Below, one piece after another: positions 44,553-53,206 of a stretch of DNA of 64,000 bases. The notes under the pieces were generated by a model that saw only the letters and a list, made by a program, of their open reading frames with translations, was not told where the DNA came from and ran no database searches. The translations under genes were made by a program, and so were the position numbers. Source of the stretch: Blastococcus sp. LR1. Lineage in GTDB: Bacteria; Actinomycetota; Actinomycetes; Mycobacteriales; Geodermatophilaceae. The stretch is taken from contig NZ_JAIUJY010000007.1 of NCBI RefSeq assembly GCF_020166105.1, forward strand, positions 124,001 to 188,000. Reading direction: 5' to 3'. Within the stretch, counting starts at the first letter, position 1; every line of letters begins with the position of its first letter.

Positions 44553-46484
44553 GTGTCCTACCGCTCATGGCGCCGGACGACCGCGTCGGTCGTCGGCACC
44601 CTGGCCGTGACGTTCGCCGTCACGGCCACCGCAACACCCGCCCTGGCGACCCCGCCGAGGGCCAACCCCGTGTCCGTCTTTCCCTCCGACACCCTCACCG
44701 TCGCCGACAAGGGCCAGCTCACCGGCCGCCGGGTGAACCTGCCGGCCGGCAACTGCGGCGCCGAGGTCACCTGCGGTCTCGTGCAGCGGCTCAACCAGCT
44801 CGACGGTTTCGACCTGGACCCTCGCCTGGCAATCCGGTTCAACAGCGCCGTCGACCCCGTGGCCGCGGCTCGGCTGGTCACCGTGCGGCCTGCGTCCGGC
44901 GGAGCGAGCATCGGCGTGGACCGCGTCGTCTGGGACCCGGCTGGCAAGACGCTCTACGCGCACCCGGCGAAGCAGCTGGCTCCTGGCACCCGGTACACCA
45001 TCCGGGTCGCGGAGAGCGCGACCACGAAGGGCCGCCAGGACACCTTCACGACGATGAGCGCGACCGACGGTCTCCTGGACCTGACCCGGCAGATCCAGTC
45101 CGGCAGCAAGGCGCTGAAGGCGGTCGGCGTCACCCCGGGCCTGCGCGTCGAGGGGGTCTTCCCGGCCGCGGGGACCACCGTCGGCTTCTCGGCCGACCTG
45201 GATTCCGCGCCCGGACTGCAGCCCGCCCCCGAGCCGGCGCCGGCGGTGACGCCGGTCGTGCAGCCGGTGGCCAACGGCACTCTCGTCTTCGGTTCCTACC
45301 TCGCTCCGAACTGGCTCGGACCCGACGTCACGATCCGGCAGACGCCGACGCGCGATCTCGGTCCGGCGCCGGTCAGCGCCGCCCGCCTTCCGTTCGTCGC
45401 CGTTCTCCCGGCGGGCACGGCCCCGGCCGGTGGCTGGCCGGTCGCGGTCTCCGGCCACGGCTTCACCCGGTCGACGGCGGACGTCTTCCTGGCCGCCGCC
45501 ACCAACGCGCCGAGCGGCATCGCCACGATCGGCACGAACGTCGTGGGCCACGGTGCCGGCCCGGCCAGTGAATGGGTCATCGACAGCGGCGGCAAGCAGA
45601 CCCGGCTGCCCTCCTACGGTCGCGGTGTCGACCAGGACGACCCGGGGACGGCGATCGGCAGCACCGAGGGCTCGTCGGCCACCGGTGGCGCCGCAGCGCT
45701 CTCGTCGCGGGACGCCCTGCGGCAGACGTCACTGGACATCTCCACGCTGATCCGGACCCTCGGCGGCACCGACGTCGACAAGGACCGGGCGGCCGACCTC
45801 TCCGGCGCGAACGTCACGTACTTCGGTCAGAGCTTCGGCGGCATCTACGGCACCATGCTCACCGGTGCCGACAAGGCCGTCACCCGCTCGGCGCTGAACG
45901 TGCCCGGCGGTCCGGTCACCGAGATCGCGCGGACGTCGCCGTCCTTCCGGCTGCTGACCACCCAGGCGCTGCAGGCGGCGGGGCTGCTCAACAGCACCGA
46001 TCCGACGAGGAACTTCTTCCAGGAGCAGATGCCGCTCCGCGGCGAGAGGCCGGTGACCGCGACGGTTCCGGGGGCTCTGGCCATCCAGGACTACCTGGCG
46101 AAGTCCACCTGGCTGACCCGTCCGGGCAGCCCCGAGACCTTCTCGCCGGTGATCGAGCCGAAGCGGGTCCTCGTCCAGGTCGCCTTCGGTGACGAGACCG
46201 TCCCCAACCCGACGTCGTACACGCTCGTCGACGCCGGGAACCTGTGGTCCCGCACGAGCCTGTTCCGCAACGACAAGGCGATGCCCGAGCTGCCGAACCC
46301 GCACGGGTTCCTGCTGAACCTGCTGCACCCCGCGGGACGGCAGGGGCAGGCGCAGATCGCGGCCTTCCTCAAGGGCGGGCAGGTCATCGACCCGGACGGC
46401 GCCGAGGCGGTCTGGGAGGTGCCGGTGGCCGACCCCACCGTGCTGCTGGGGCTGAACTTCGCGCAGCCCGCCCTGCGCCCGTAG
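44553..46484 (+). CDS. Secreted lipase/esterase-like alpha/beta hydrolase
   Basis: A 643-residue secreted protein with a signal peptide (TASVVGTLAVTFAVTATATPALA), an N-terminal domain FPSDTLTVADKGQLTGRRVNLP that resembles the N-domain of Pla-1/cef-type extracellular lipases, an Ig-like segment (AIRFNSAVDPVAAARLVTVRP, YTIRVAESATT), and an alpha/beta-hydrolase domain with PVAVSGHGFTRS and the nucleophile elbow YFGQSFGGIYG. GTG at 44553 begins the signal peptide and has GGAG upstream. A long inverted repeat begins 9 nt after its stop. Substrate not determined. Confidence 0.8.
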   Translation: MSYRSWRRTTASVVGTLAVTFAVTATATPALATPPRANPVSVFPSDTLTVADKGQLTGRRVNLPAGNCGAEVTCGLVQRLNQLDGFDLDPRLAIRFNSAVDPVAAARLVTVRPASGGASIGVDRVVWDPAGKTLYAHPAKQLAPGTRYTIRVAESATTKGRQDTFTTMSATDGLLDLTRQIQSGSKALKAVGVTPGLRVEGVFPAAGTTVGFSADLDSAPGLQPAPEPAPAVTPVVQPVANGTLVFGSYLAPNWLGPDVTIRQTPTRDLGPAPVSAARLPFVAVLPAGTAPAGGWPVAVSGHGFTRSTADVFLAAATNAPSGIATIGTNVVGHGAGPASEWVIDSGGKQTRLPSYGRGVDQDDPGTAIGSTEGSSATGGAAALSSRDALRQTSLDISTLIRTLGGTDVDKDRAADLSGANVTYFGQSFGGIYGTMLTGADKAVTRSALNVPGGPVTEIARTSPSFRLLTTQALQAAGLLNSTDPTRNFFQEQMPLRGERPVTATVPGALAIQDYLAKSTWLTRPGSPETFSPVIEPKRVLVQVAFGDETVPNPTSYTLVDAGNLWSRTSLFRNDKAMPELPNPHGFLLNLLHPAGRQGQAQIAAFLKGGQVIDPDGAEAVWEVPVADPTVLLGLNFAQPALRP

Positions 46485-46492
46485 CCCGACGG

Positions 46493-46531
46493 GTGCGCAC
46501 GGCGGGACCGATACGGTCCCGCCGTGCGCAC
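46493..46531. repeat. Perfect 18-bp inverted repeat spanning a start codon
   Basis: GTGCGCACGGCGGGACCG (46493-46510), spacer ATA, CGGTCCCGCCGTGCGCAC (46514-46531). It can serve as a terminator for the upstream hydrolase gene, and its right arm contains the GTG start (46524) of the DUF2804 gene. The -10-like TACGGT (46512-46517) sits at its centre. Confidence 0.9.
46512..46517 (+). promoter_or_regulatory. Leaderless -10 element of the DUF2804 gene
   Basis: TACGGT, 6 nt before the GTG at 46524, at the centre of the inverted repeat. Confidence 0.55.
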
Positions 46532-47510
46532 TCCCGAACGCGAGATCACCGCGCCCGTCGACCTGTGCCGGCCCGACGGCGGCGTGAATCCCGACGCGGT
46601 GGGCTGGACCCGCCGCCCGCTGCACCGGGCGAACCTGCGCGGCTGGGGCCGCACCAAGCGCTGGGAGTACTGGGGAATCGTCTCCCCCACCCACGTCATC
46701 GGGCTGACGCTCTCCTCGCTGGACTACGCCGGGGTGCACGGCGTCTACGTGCTGGACCGCCGCAGCGGCCGCGAGAGCGTCCAGGACGCCGTCGTGCCCC
46801 TCGCCCGAGGTGTGGCCCTCCCCGACCGGAGCGGCGTCGGCACGGCCGCGGCAGGCACCCGATCGACGAGCCTCGAGTTCGCGACGGTGGACGCCGGCAC
46901 CCGCCTGCGGGTCACCGCGCCGGGGATCTCCCTCGACGTCGTGGCGCACCGGCCGGCGGGTCAGGAGTCCCTGGGCGTGGTCGTGCCGTGGAGCGATCGG
47001 CTCTTCCAGTACACCGTCAAGGACCTCGCCCGGCCGGTGGAGGGCGTGCTCGCCCTCGACGGCGACGAGGTGCGGCTGGAGCCGACGACGTCGTTCGCGG
47101 TCCTGGACCACGGCCGTGGCCGGTGGCCGTACTCGATGACCTGGAACTGGGCGGCCGGCAGCGGCGCGGGCGGCCGGGGCATCCAGCTGGGCGGGAAGTG
47201 GACCGAGGGCACCGGGATGACGGAGAACGCGGTGCTGGTCGACGGCCGCATGCACAAGATCGGCGAGGAGCTGCGCTGGGAGTACGACCGCGGCGACTGG
47301 CTGCGGCCCTGGCGGATCTCCGGTGCGACAGCTGAGGTGACCTTCGTGCCCTTCCACGAGCGGGTCGCCCGGACGAGCCTCGGCGTCGTCGCCTCGGAGA
47401 CCCACCAGTGCTTCGGGGAGTTCAGCGGCTGGGCCACCACCGACGACGGCGATCGGGTGGACCTGGCCGGGCTGGTGGGCTGGGCGGAGGAGGCCCGCAA
47501 CCGCTGGTGA
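46524..47510 (+). CDS. DUF2804 family protein
   Basis: A 328-residue soluble protein of the DUF2804 family, beta-rich, related in fold to lipocalin/hydroxyneurosporene-synthase-like proteins (family knowledge). Recognisable pieces are LHRANLRGWGRTKRWEYWGI, THVIGLTLSSLDYAGVHGVYV, WPYSMTWNWAAGSG and TFVPFHERVARTSLGVV. No enzymatic motif is claimed. Its start lies in a perfect inverted repeat, so expression from read-through mRNA would be hindered while a leaderless mRNA would lack the left arm. Confidence 0.85.
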   Translation: MRTPEREITAPVDLCRPDGGVNPDAVGWTRRPLHRANLRGWGRTKRWEYWGIVSPTHVIGLTLSSLDYAGVHGVYVLDRRSGRESVQDAVVPLARGVALPDRSGVGTAAAGTRSTSLEFATVDAGTRLRVTAPGISLDVVAHRPAGQESLGVVVPWSDRLFQYTVKDLARPVEGVLALDGDEVRLEPTTSFAVLDHGRGRWPYSMTWNWAAGSGAGGRGIQLGGKWTEGTGMTENAVLVDGRMHKIGEELRWEYDRGDWLRPWRISGATAEVTFVPFHERVARTSLGVVASETHQCFGEFSGWATTDDGDRVDLAGLVGWAEEARNRW

Positions 47511-47552
47511 GGGGCGGCCGGACTGTCGTACCCCGGTGCGACGGTTGCCGGC

Positions 47553-47972
47553 ATGAAGCTGCTGACGGCGACGCAGGAACGACAGGGCGAGCAGGAGGGT
47601 GACTTCTGCTACGCCATCGAGGGAGAACTGGTCCTGCTGGGCTTCGTCTGCGCGACCGACGAGGACGATCCGGACGGCGGCTGCGGCTGCGGTCGGGCCT
47701 TCACCGGGATGAGCTCCATGCGGGCCACCACGACTGCCCTCGTCCGCGACCTGGACGTCTCCCTGGACGACGTGCGGTTGGCCGTCACGGACTACTACGT
47801 CTCGGCGGGCATGGGGCCCGACGTGATCGGCGGTGCGGAGTTCGAGGACGTGGTGTCGGCAACCCTGGAGGACCTGGCGCAGATCACCCACGTGCCGGTG
47901 GGCGCCGTCGTCGGCCGGCGGCTGGACAACCTGACCTGGCGGTCGGAACCCAGCGAGGTGGTCGAGCAGTGA
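47553..47972 (+). CDS. Uncharacterised small acidic protein
   Basis: A 139-residue protein I do not recognise. It begins KLLTATQERQGEQEGDFCYAI, has a CGCG cluster after an acidic patch (DEDDPDGGCGCGRAFTGM) and is otherwise acidic with predicted alpha/beta content. The cysteine cluster could bind metal but only two cysteines are close together. The frame has normal high-GC codon use. It is followed immediately by a long terminator whose left arm overlaps its stop. Confidence 0.7.
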   Translation: MKLLTATQERQGEQEGDFCYAIEGELVLLGFVCATDEDDPDGGCGCGRAFTGMSSMRATTTALVRDLDVSLDDVRLAVTDYYVSAGMGPDVIGGAEFEDVVSATLEDLAQITHVPVGAVVGRRLDNLTWRSEPSEVVEQ

Positions 47973-48018
47973 ACGCGAGAGGCCCAGAACCAGGACGGTT
48001 CTGGGCCTCTCGCGTTCA
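47970..48018. terminator. Bidirectional terminator between convergent genes
   Basis: A perfect 22-bp stem (47970-47991 with 47997-48018) and a 5-nt loop; the inner stem reads GAGAGGCCCAGAACC / GGTTCTGGGCCTCTC. It separates the small acidic protein gene from the desaturase. Confidence 0.92.
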
Positions 48019-48032
48019 GCGGTCGCGGGGAA

Positions 48033-49238
48033 TCAGGCGGCGGCGGCCGACTGTCGCATCAGCTGGCGACGGACCTGCTTGCCACCGAAGGTCATCTTGG
48101 CCAGCTTCACGAGCTGCGCCGGGGCGTTTTTCGGCGTCGTCTCGGCCAGCCAGCCGTTCGGCAGCGAGAGCCGGATGACCTTGTGCCACGCGCTCCCGAC
48201 CTGCTTGTACAGCGGGGCGGAGTGGTAGGTCAGGTTGTAGCGGTCGAAGATGTCCTTCACCCGCGGGGCGATCTCGGCGTAGCGGTTGCTCGGCAGGTCG
48301 GGGAACAGGTGGTGCTCCACCTGGTGCGACAGGTTGCCGGTCATGATGTGCATGGCCTTGCTGCCGGAGATGTTGGCCGAGCCGAGCATCTGGCGCACGT
48401 ACCACTCGCCGCGGGTCTCGCCGTCGATCGAGGTCTTCTCGAAGGTCTCGACGCCCTCGGGGAAGTGCCCGCACATGATCACCGAGTGCGACCACAGGTT
48501 ACGCACCACGTTGGCGGTGAAGTTGGCGACCAGCGTCGGCACGAACGAGGGGCCCGACAGCACCGGGTGGGCGATGTAGTCCTTGGCCGCCTGGTTGCGG
48601 ATCTTCTTCAGCACGTTCTTGGCATCGGCCCGGAACTTCGGGTTGCTGCGGCGCTTCTTGGTGGCCAGGTTCTTGCCCAGCTCCAGGTCGTAGGCGGCGA
48701 TGCCGTACTCGAAGAAGCAGGCGTTGATGAAGTTCCAGAGCGGCTGCGCGAGGTACATCGGCATCCACTTCTGGTCCTCGTCGACGCGCATGATGCCGTA
48801 GCCGAGGTCGTTGTCCTTGCCGATCACGTTCGTGTACGTGTGGTGCAGCTCGTTGTGCGAGTGCTTCCACTGCTCGGACGGGCTGGCCATGTCCCACTCC
48901 CACGTCGTGGAGTGGATCTTCGGGTCGCGCATCCAGTCCCACTGGCCGTGCAGGATGTTGTGCCCGATCTCCATGTTCTCGAGGATCTTGGCGACCGAGA
49001 GACCCACGGTGCCAACGACGAAGGCCGGCGGGAAGATCGAGCCCAGCAGGACGGCGCGGCTGCCCAGCTCGAGCTTGCGCTGCACGTCGATGACCTTGCG
49101 GATGTACTTCGCGTCGTCCTCGCCGAGGCTGTCGCGGATCTCCTGGCGGATGGTGTCGAGCTCCTTGCCGATGAGCTCGATGTCCTCGGCGGAGAGGTGG
49201 GCGATCGGGTTCTCGGGCTTCTTCTGGATGACGGTCAC
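48033..49238 (-). CDS. Membrane fatty acid desaturase (DesA3-like)
   Basis: Introduces a double bond into fatty acyl chains using a di-iron site. The 401-residue protein has the three histidine clusters: GHNILHGQWDW, HSHNELHHTYTN and HQVEHHLFPD, plus two hydrophobic hairpins. It closely resembles the stearoyl-CoA delta-9 desaturase group of mycobacteria (DesA3), which works with an adjacent oxidoreductase; the same pairing is seen here, 25 nt downstream of the ferredoxin reductase. Confidence 0.93.
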   Translation of the reverse strand: MTVIQKKPENPIAHLSAEDIELIGKELDTIRQEIRDSLGEDDAKYIRKVIDVQRKLELGSRAVLLGSIFPPAFVVGTVGLSVAKILENMEIGHNILHGQWDWMRDPKIHSTTWEWDMASPSEQWKHSHNELHHTYTNVIGKDNDLGYGIMRVDEDQKWMPMYLAQPLWNFINACFFEYGIAAYDLELGKNLATKKRRSNPKFRADAKNVLKKIRNQAAKDYIAHPVLSGPSFVPTLVANFTANVVRNLWSHSVIMCGHFPEGVETFEKTSIDGETRGEWYVRQMLGSANISGSKAMHIMTGNLSHQVEHHLFPDLPSNRYAEIAPRVKDIFDRYNLTYHSAPLYKQVGSAWHKVIRLSLPNGWLAETTPKNAPAQLVKLAKMTFGGKQVRRQLMRQSAAAA

Positions 49239-49263
49239 GGTGCGACTCCTCGGGCTCGGACGG

Positions 49264-50376
49264 TCAGTGGTCGATGGAGCAGGCGCCGGCGGGCGCGCTG
49301 ATGCAGGTCTGGACGAGGACGCCGTCGCCGACGTCGTCCGCGGAGGTGATCTCGCCGTTGCGGAGGTCGCGCACGGCGCCCTCGCGCAGGGGCAGGACGC
49401 AGCCGTAGCAGATGCCCATGCGGCAACCGCTCGGCATGAGGACGCCCGCCTCTTCCGCGGCGTCGAGGATCGGGGTGGTGCCCTCGACCTCGACGGTCGT
49501 GCCGTTCTTCTCGAATGTCACGGTCCCGCCCTCACCGGCACCGGCGAGGACGCGGGGACGGAAGCGCTCGGTGTAGAGCCGGTCGGCGACGCCGGCGGAC
49601 TCCCAGTGCTCCTCGAGCGCCTCGAGCATGCCGATCGGGCCGCAGGCCCAGGTGGCGCGCTCGTGGAAGTCGGGGACCAGCTCGGCGATCGAGCGGGCGT
49701 CGAGCATCCCGGCGGTGTCGGTGTGCTGCTCGATCAGGTGGATGCCGCCCTCGGCGGCCATCTGCCGCAGCTCCTCACCGAAGACGACGTCGTCGGCGGT
49801 CGGCGCGGAGTGCACGAGCACGGTGTCTGTGAGCTGGTGCGCGTGGTTGCGCAGGATGCCCATGACGGGGGTAATACCCGAACCCGCGGTCACGAACAGC
49901 GACTTGGCGGGTGCCTCCTCGGGGAGCGTGAACTCCCCGGTGGCCTGGTCCAGCTGGATGATCGTGCCGGGCTGCACCCGGTGCACCAGGTGGTTGCTGA
50001 CCTTGCCGTCGGGGATCGCCTTCACGGTGATGGTGAAGCAGCCGTCGGCGCGGTCGAGCACCGAGGTGATCGAGTAGGCGCGCCACTGGCGGACGCCGTC
50101 GATGTCGATGCCGATGCGGACGTACTGGCCGGGACGGTGCGGCAGCCAGTCGCGGCCGGGCCGGATCATGATCGAGGCGGCGTCCCGGGTCTCCTTCTGC
50201 ACTGCCTCGATCCGGCCGCGCAGGGCGGCTCCGGAACGGAGCGGGTCGAACAGGTCGAGGTAGTCGACCGGCAGCAGGGGGGTGGTGACCAGCTCGGCGA
50301 GCTTCAGCACGCGGTCGCGCAGCGCGGTCCGCGCCGGTGTGCGTGCCGCACCTGGGCGCGGAGTCGTCGCTGTCAT
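49264..50376 (-). CDS. Ferredoxin-NAD(P) reductase fused to 2Fe-2S domain, desaturase partner
   Basis: Electron donor for the adjacent desaturase, like mycobacterial Rv3230c. The 370-residue protein has an FAD domain (RPGQYVRIGIDIDG, RAYSITS), an NAD(P) domain (FVTAGSGITPVMGILRN, WACGPIGMLEAL) and a C-terminal plant-type ferredoxin domain with cysteines in PSGCRMGICYGCVLP and a fourth in VQTCIS. ATG at 50376 with GGGAAAG upstream. It is divergent from a PucR-type regulator across 95 nt. Confidence 0.93.
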   Translation of the reverse strand: MTATTPRPGAARTPARTALRDRVLKLAELVTTPLLPVDYLDLFDPLRSGAALRGRIEAVQKETRDAASIMIRPGRDWLPHRPGQYVRIGIDIDGVRQWRAYSITSVLDRADGCFTITVKAIPDGKVSNHLVHRVQPGTIIQLDQATGEFTLPEEAPAKSLFVTAGSGITPVMGILRNHAHQLTDTVLVHSAPTADDVVFGEELRQMAAEGGIHLIEQHTDTAGMLDARSIAELVPDFHERATWACGPIGMLEALEEHWESAGVADRLYTERFRPRVLAGAGEGGTVTFEKNGTTVEVEGTTPILDAAEEAGVLMPSGCRMGICYGCVLPLREGAVRDLRNGEITSADDVGDGVLVQTCISAPAGACSIDH

Positions 50377-50471
50377 GCATATAGCTTTCCCAGTCTCGCG
50401 ACCAAATACCTGTGCCCTTGACGTGAATCGAGGGGTAGGTTCTGTTCTCTGCGAACAAAAGGCGGACAGCG
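50377..50471. promoter_or_regulatory. Divergent promoter region, reductase-desaturase and PucR-type gene
   Basis: TTGACG (50418-50423) is a possible -35 for the rightward gene with a poor -10 (TCTGTT) 17 nt on. GTTC-TCTGC-GAAC (50440s to 50456) is a small inverted repeat near the PucR start that could be an operator. No further structure is clear. Confidence 0.4.
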
Positions 50472-51677
50472 ATGCGGGCACACGAGTTTCCCGAGGCGGT
50501 GGCCGAGGCCATGCGCGGAGAGCTGCCGGGCGTCGCCGAGCGGGCCGTCGACGCGATCATCGTCGCGGTCCCCGGCTACGCCGACGCGTTCCAGGGGCCG
50601 ATGGGTCGCAAGATCTCCAACGCCGTCGAGCTGACGCTGCGCGGTTTCCTGCAGCTCGCCGCCGCCGGAGGGACCGCCGACGCCGGCACCCCGGGCGGCC
50701 CGGTCGTCGAGGCGGCGTACGCCCTGGGCCGTGGGGAGGCGCGCAGCGGGCGCTCGATGGACGCGCTGCTGGCCGCCTACCGGGTGGGTGCCCGCGTCGC
50801 CTGGCGCGACATGAGCGCCACCGCCGTCGCGGCGGGGCTCGGCCCGGAGTCCACGGCCCGGTTCGCCGAGCTGGTCTTCGCCTACATCGACCGGCTCTCC
50901 GCGGCGAGCGTGGCCGGGCATGCCGACGAGCTGGCCTCCAGCGGCCGGGCGCGGGAACGGATGCTCGAGCGGCTGGCGCACGGGCTCCTGGTGGGCAGCC
51001 CGCAGACCGAGCTCGTCGAGGCCGCCCAGCGCGCCGAGTGGACGCCGCCGCGCACGCTCACCGTCGTCGTCCTCCCCGCGGCCCGGACGCAGGGCGCGCT
51101 GGTCTCGCTGGACCCGCGCACGCTGCGGTCCACCGAGGAGCTGTCCGACGTCGAGGGCGCCGACGAGCTGACCGTCCTGCTGGTGCCCGACGCCGACGGC
51201 CCCGCCCGGCCGGCGCTGCTGCGCTCCCTGGAGGGACGGGAGGCCGCGGTGGGTCCGGCCCGGCCCTGGTCGGAGGTGCACACCTCCTACGCGCGGGTGC
51301 TGCGGGCGCTGCGGCTGGGGATGACGCCCGGGGAGCGGGCGCCGCTGGACACCGACTGCTGCCTGGCCGAGCTGGTGGTGCGGGCCGACGCCGACGCGCT
51401 GGCCGACCTGCGCGCCCGTGTGCTGGCGCCGCTGGGCGAGCTGGCCGACACCGCGCGGGAGAAGCTCACCGAGACGCTGCGGTCGTGGTTGCTGCACCAC
51501 GGCCGGCGCGACCAGGTCGCCGCCGACCTCTTCGTCCACCCGCAGACGGTGCGGTACCGCATGACCCAGCTGCGGGAGCTGTACGGGGAGCGGCTGGAGG
51601 ATCCGGCCGCCGTCCTGGAGCTGACCATCGCGCTGGGAGTGCCCGACCGGACGCCGGCGGCACCGGAGGGGGAGTGA
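50472..51677 (+). CDS. PucR-type transcriptional regulator
   Basis: A 401-residue regulator: an N-terminal helical RsbRD-like sensor domain (about residues 10-160), a middle region, and the PucR C-terminal helix-turn-helix (WLLHHGRRDQVAADLFVHPQTVRYRMTQL). Divergent transcription from the reductase/desaturase pair, a frequent arrangement, suggests control of membrane-lipid desaturation; this is inference. AGGCGGA precedes the ATG. Confidence 0.87.
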   Translation: MRAHEFPEAVAEAMRGELPGVAERAVDAIIVAVPGYADAFQGPMGRKISNAVELTLRGFLQLAAAGGTADAGTPGGPVVEAAYALGRGEARSGRSMDALLAAYRVGARVAWRDMSATAVAAGLGPESTARFAELVFAYIDRLSAASVAGHADELASSGRARERMLERLAHGLLVGSPQTELVEAAQRAEWTPPRTLTVVVLPAARTQGALVSLDPRTLRSTEELSDVEGADELTVLLVPDADGPARPALLRSLEGREAAVGPARPWSEVHTSYARVLRALRLGMTPGERAPLDTDCCLAELVVRADADALADLRARVLAPLGELADTAREKLTETLRSWLLHHGRRDQVAADLFVHPQTVRYRMTQLRELYGERLEDPAAVLELTIALGVPDRTPAAPEGE

Positions 51678-51708
51678 CCGGACCAGCCGGCTGCGTCAGG
51701 GTGGCGGC

Positions 51709-52596
51709 ATGACCGTCGATCTCGCTGCCGCCGTCGACTTCTTGGCCGGCTCCGCGCGCGTGCTGGACCGCCGTCGCGCCGACCTGCTCTTCGGCACGGG
51801 AGGGACGGCGCCGGTGCTGGCGGCGCTCGACGGCTACCGGAACCCCGACGGCGGCTACGGCTGGGGGCTGGAGCCCGATCTGCGCTCGGTCACCAGCCAG
51901 CCCGCGGGCGCGCTGCACGCGCTCGAGACGCTCGTCGACACCGGCGCGGACGGGGCGGAGCGGGCGCTGGAGATCTGCGACTGGCTGACGACGGCGACGC
52001 TGCCCGACGGCGGCCTGCCGTTCGCGCTCCCGGTGCCCGATCCCGCTGCCTGCGCGCCGTTCTGGGCGTCGGCGGACCCCTCGCGGTCGTCCCTGCAGAT
52101 CACCGCGGTGGTGGCGGCGACGGCGTACCGGGTGGCCGCCTCCGTGCCCGCCGTCGCCGGCCATCCGTGGCTGGCCACCGCGACCGGCTCCTGCCTGGCC
52201 GCGGTGGAGCGGATCCACGCGGGCACGCACGCGATGGAGCTGGCGTTCGCCGTGCAGTTCCTCGACGCGGCGGCGGCCGTGCGGCCGGAAGCGGCGACGG
52301 CGATGGACCGGCTGCGGGAGCTCGTTCCGGGCGACGGGCTGCTGCACGTGGCAGGCGGTGCGCCCGAGGAGTTCATGCGCCCGCTGGACTTCGCGCCGCA
52401 CCCCGGCGGCCCGGCCCGGACGCTGTTCGCGCCGGCGGTCGTCGAGGCGGAGCTCGACCGGCTGGCCGCCGGGCAGCAGGACGACGGCGGCTGGACCGTC
52501 GATTTCGTCAGTTACTCGGCGGCGGCCACCCTGGAGTGGCGGGGGCGTCGCACCGTCGAGGCGCTTCTCCTGCTCCGCGCGAACGGCCGGCTCTGA
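51709..52596 (+). CDS. Alpha/alpha-toroid (prenyltransferase/squalene-oxidase repeat) protein
   Basis: A 295-residue protein with repeats like those of terpenoid cyclases: GYRNPDGGYGWGLEPDLRS, WLTTATLPDGGLPFALPVP and LAAGQQDDGGWTVDFVSYS show the DGG(Y/W) pattern of alpha/alpha-toroid proteins. It lacks a clear cyclase DxDD motif, so catalytic activity is uncertain. It begins 31 nt after the PucR-type gene and may be co-transcribed. It converges on the methyltransferase gene with only 4 nt between stops. Confidence 0.78.
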   Translation: MTVDLAAAVDFLAGSARVLDRRRADLLFGTGGTAPVLAALDGYRNPDGGYGWGLEPDLRSVTSQPAGALHALETLVDTGADGAERALEICDWLTTATLPDGGLPFALPVPDPAACAPFWASADPSRSSLQITAVVAATAYRVAASVPAVAGHPWLATATGSCLAAVERIHAGTHAMELAFAVQFLDAAAAVRPEAATAMDRLRELVPGDGLLHVAGGAPEEFMRPLDFAPHPGGPARTLFAPAVVEAELDRLAAGQQDDGGWTVDFVSYSAAATLEWRGRRTVEALLLLRANGRL

Positions 52597-52600
52597 CGCC

Positions 52601-53206
52601 TCAGGCGGGCCGCAGGACCGCGACCAGGAACTCCGACTCCGGGGTGAACGGCCGCACGTCCCAGGCCGACAGCAGCAGCTCCTCGGCCCAGCCGGTCGCC
52701 TGGGCGTCGGCGAGGAACTCGTCGAACTCGTAGCCCCGCCCGGCACCGAAGCCGATGACCGCGCGCCCGTCGGCGACCAGGTGGACCCGCAGCCGGCTCA
52801 GCACCTCGCGGCGGGTCGAGGGCGCCAGGAACGTCATCACATTGCCAGCGCAGACCAGCGCCGCGAAGGGCTCCTCGACGCCCCGGGCGGGCAGGTCGAG
52901 CTCGGCGAGGTCGGAGACCAGGTACCGGGGCCCGGGGTTCTCCTCGTCGGCGGCGGCGATCAGCACCGGGTCGAGGTCCACCCCGACGACGTCGTGCCCC
53001 GCGCGGGCGAGATGGCCGGCGATGCGGCCCTGCCCGCAGCCCGCGTCGAGCACCCGCGTTCCCCGCGGCAGCATCGCGTCGAGCAGCCGCGCCTCGCCGA
53101 CGAGGTCCATCCCCTGCGCCGCCAGGTCGTGCCAGCGCCGCACGTAGGCCGCGGAGTGGTCCGGGTTCTCCTCGGTGAGGCGCGCCCAGGCGCTCGACTC
53201 GGTCAC
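52601..53206 (-). CDS. Class I SAM-dependent methyltransferase
   Basis: A 201-residue methyltransferase with motif I VLDAGCGQGRIAGHLA, motif II VVGVDLDPVLI and ALVCAGNVMTFL. Substrate unknown. GTG start in a GTGA overlap with the FAD oxidase stop. Last gene of the seven-gene TPP-riboswitch operon. Confidence 0.88.
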   Translation of the reverse strand: MTESSAWARLTEENPDHSAAYVRRWHDLAAQGMDLVGEARLLDAMLPRGTRVLDAGCGQGRIAGHLARAGHDVVGVDLDPVLIAAADEENPGPRYLVSDLAELDLPARGVEEPFAALVCAGNVMTFLAPSTRREVLSRLRVHLVADGRAVIGFGAGRGYEFDEFLADAQATGWAEELLLSAWDVRPFTPESEFLVAVLRPA

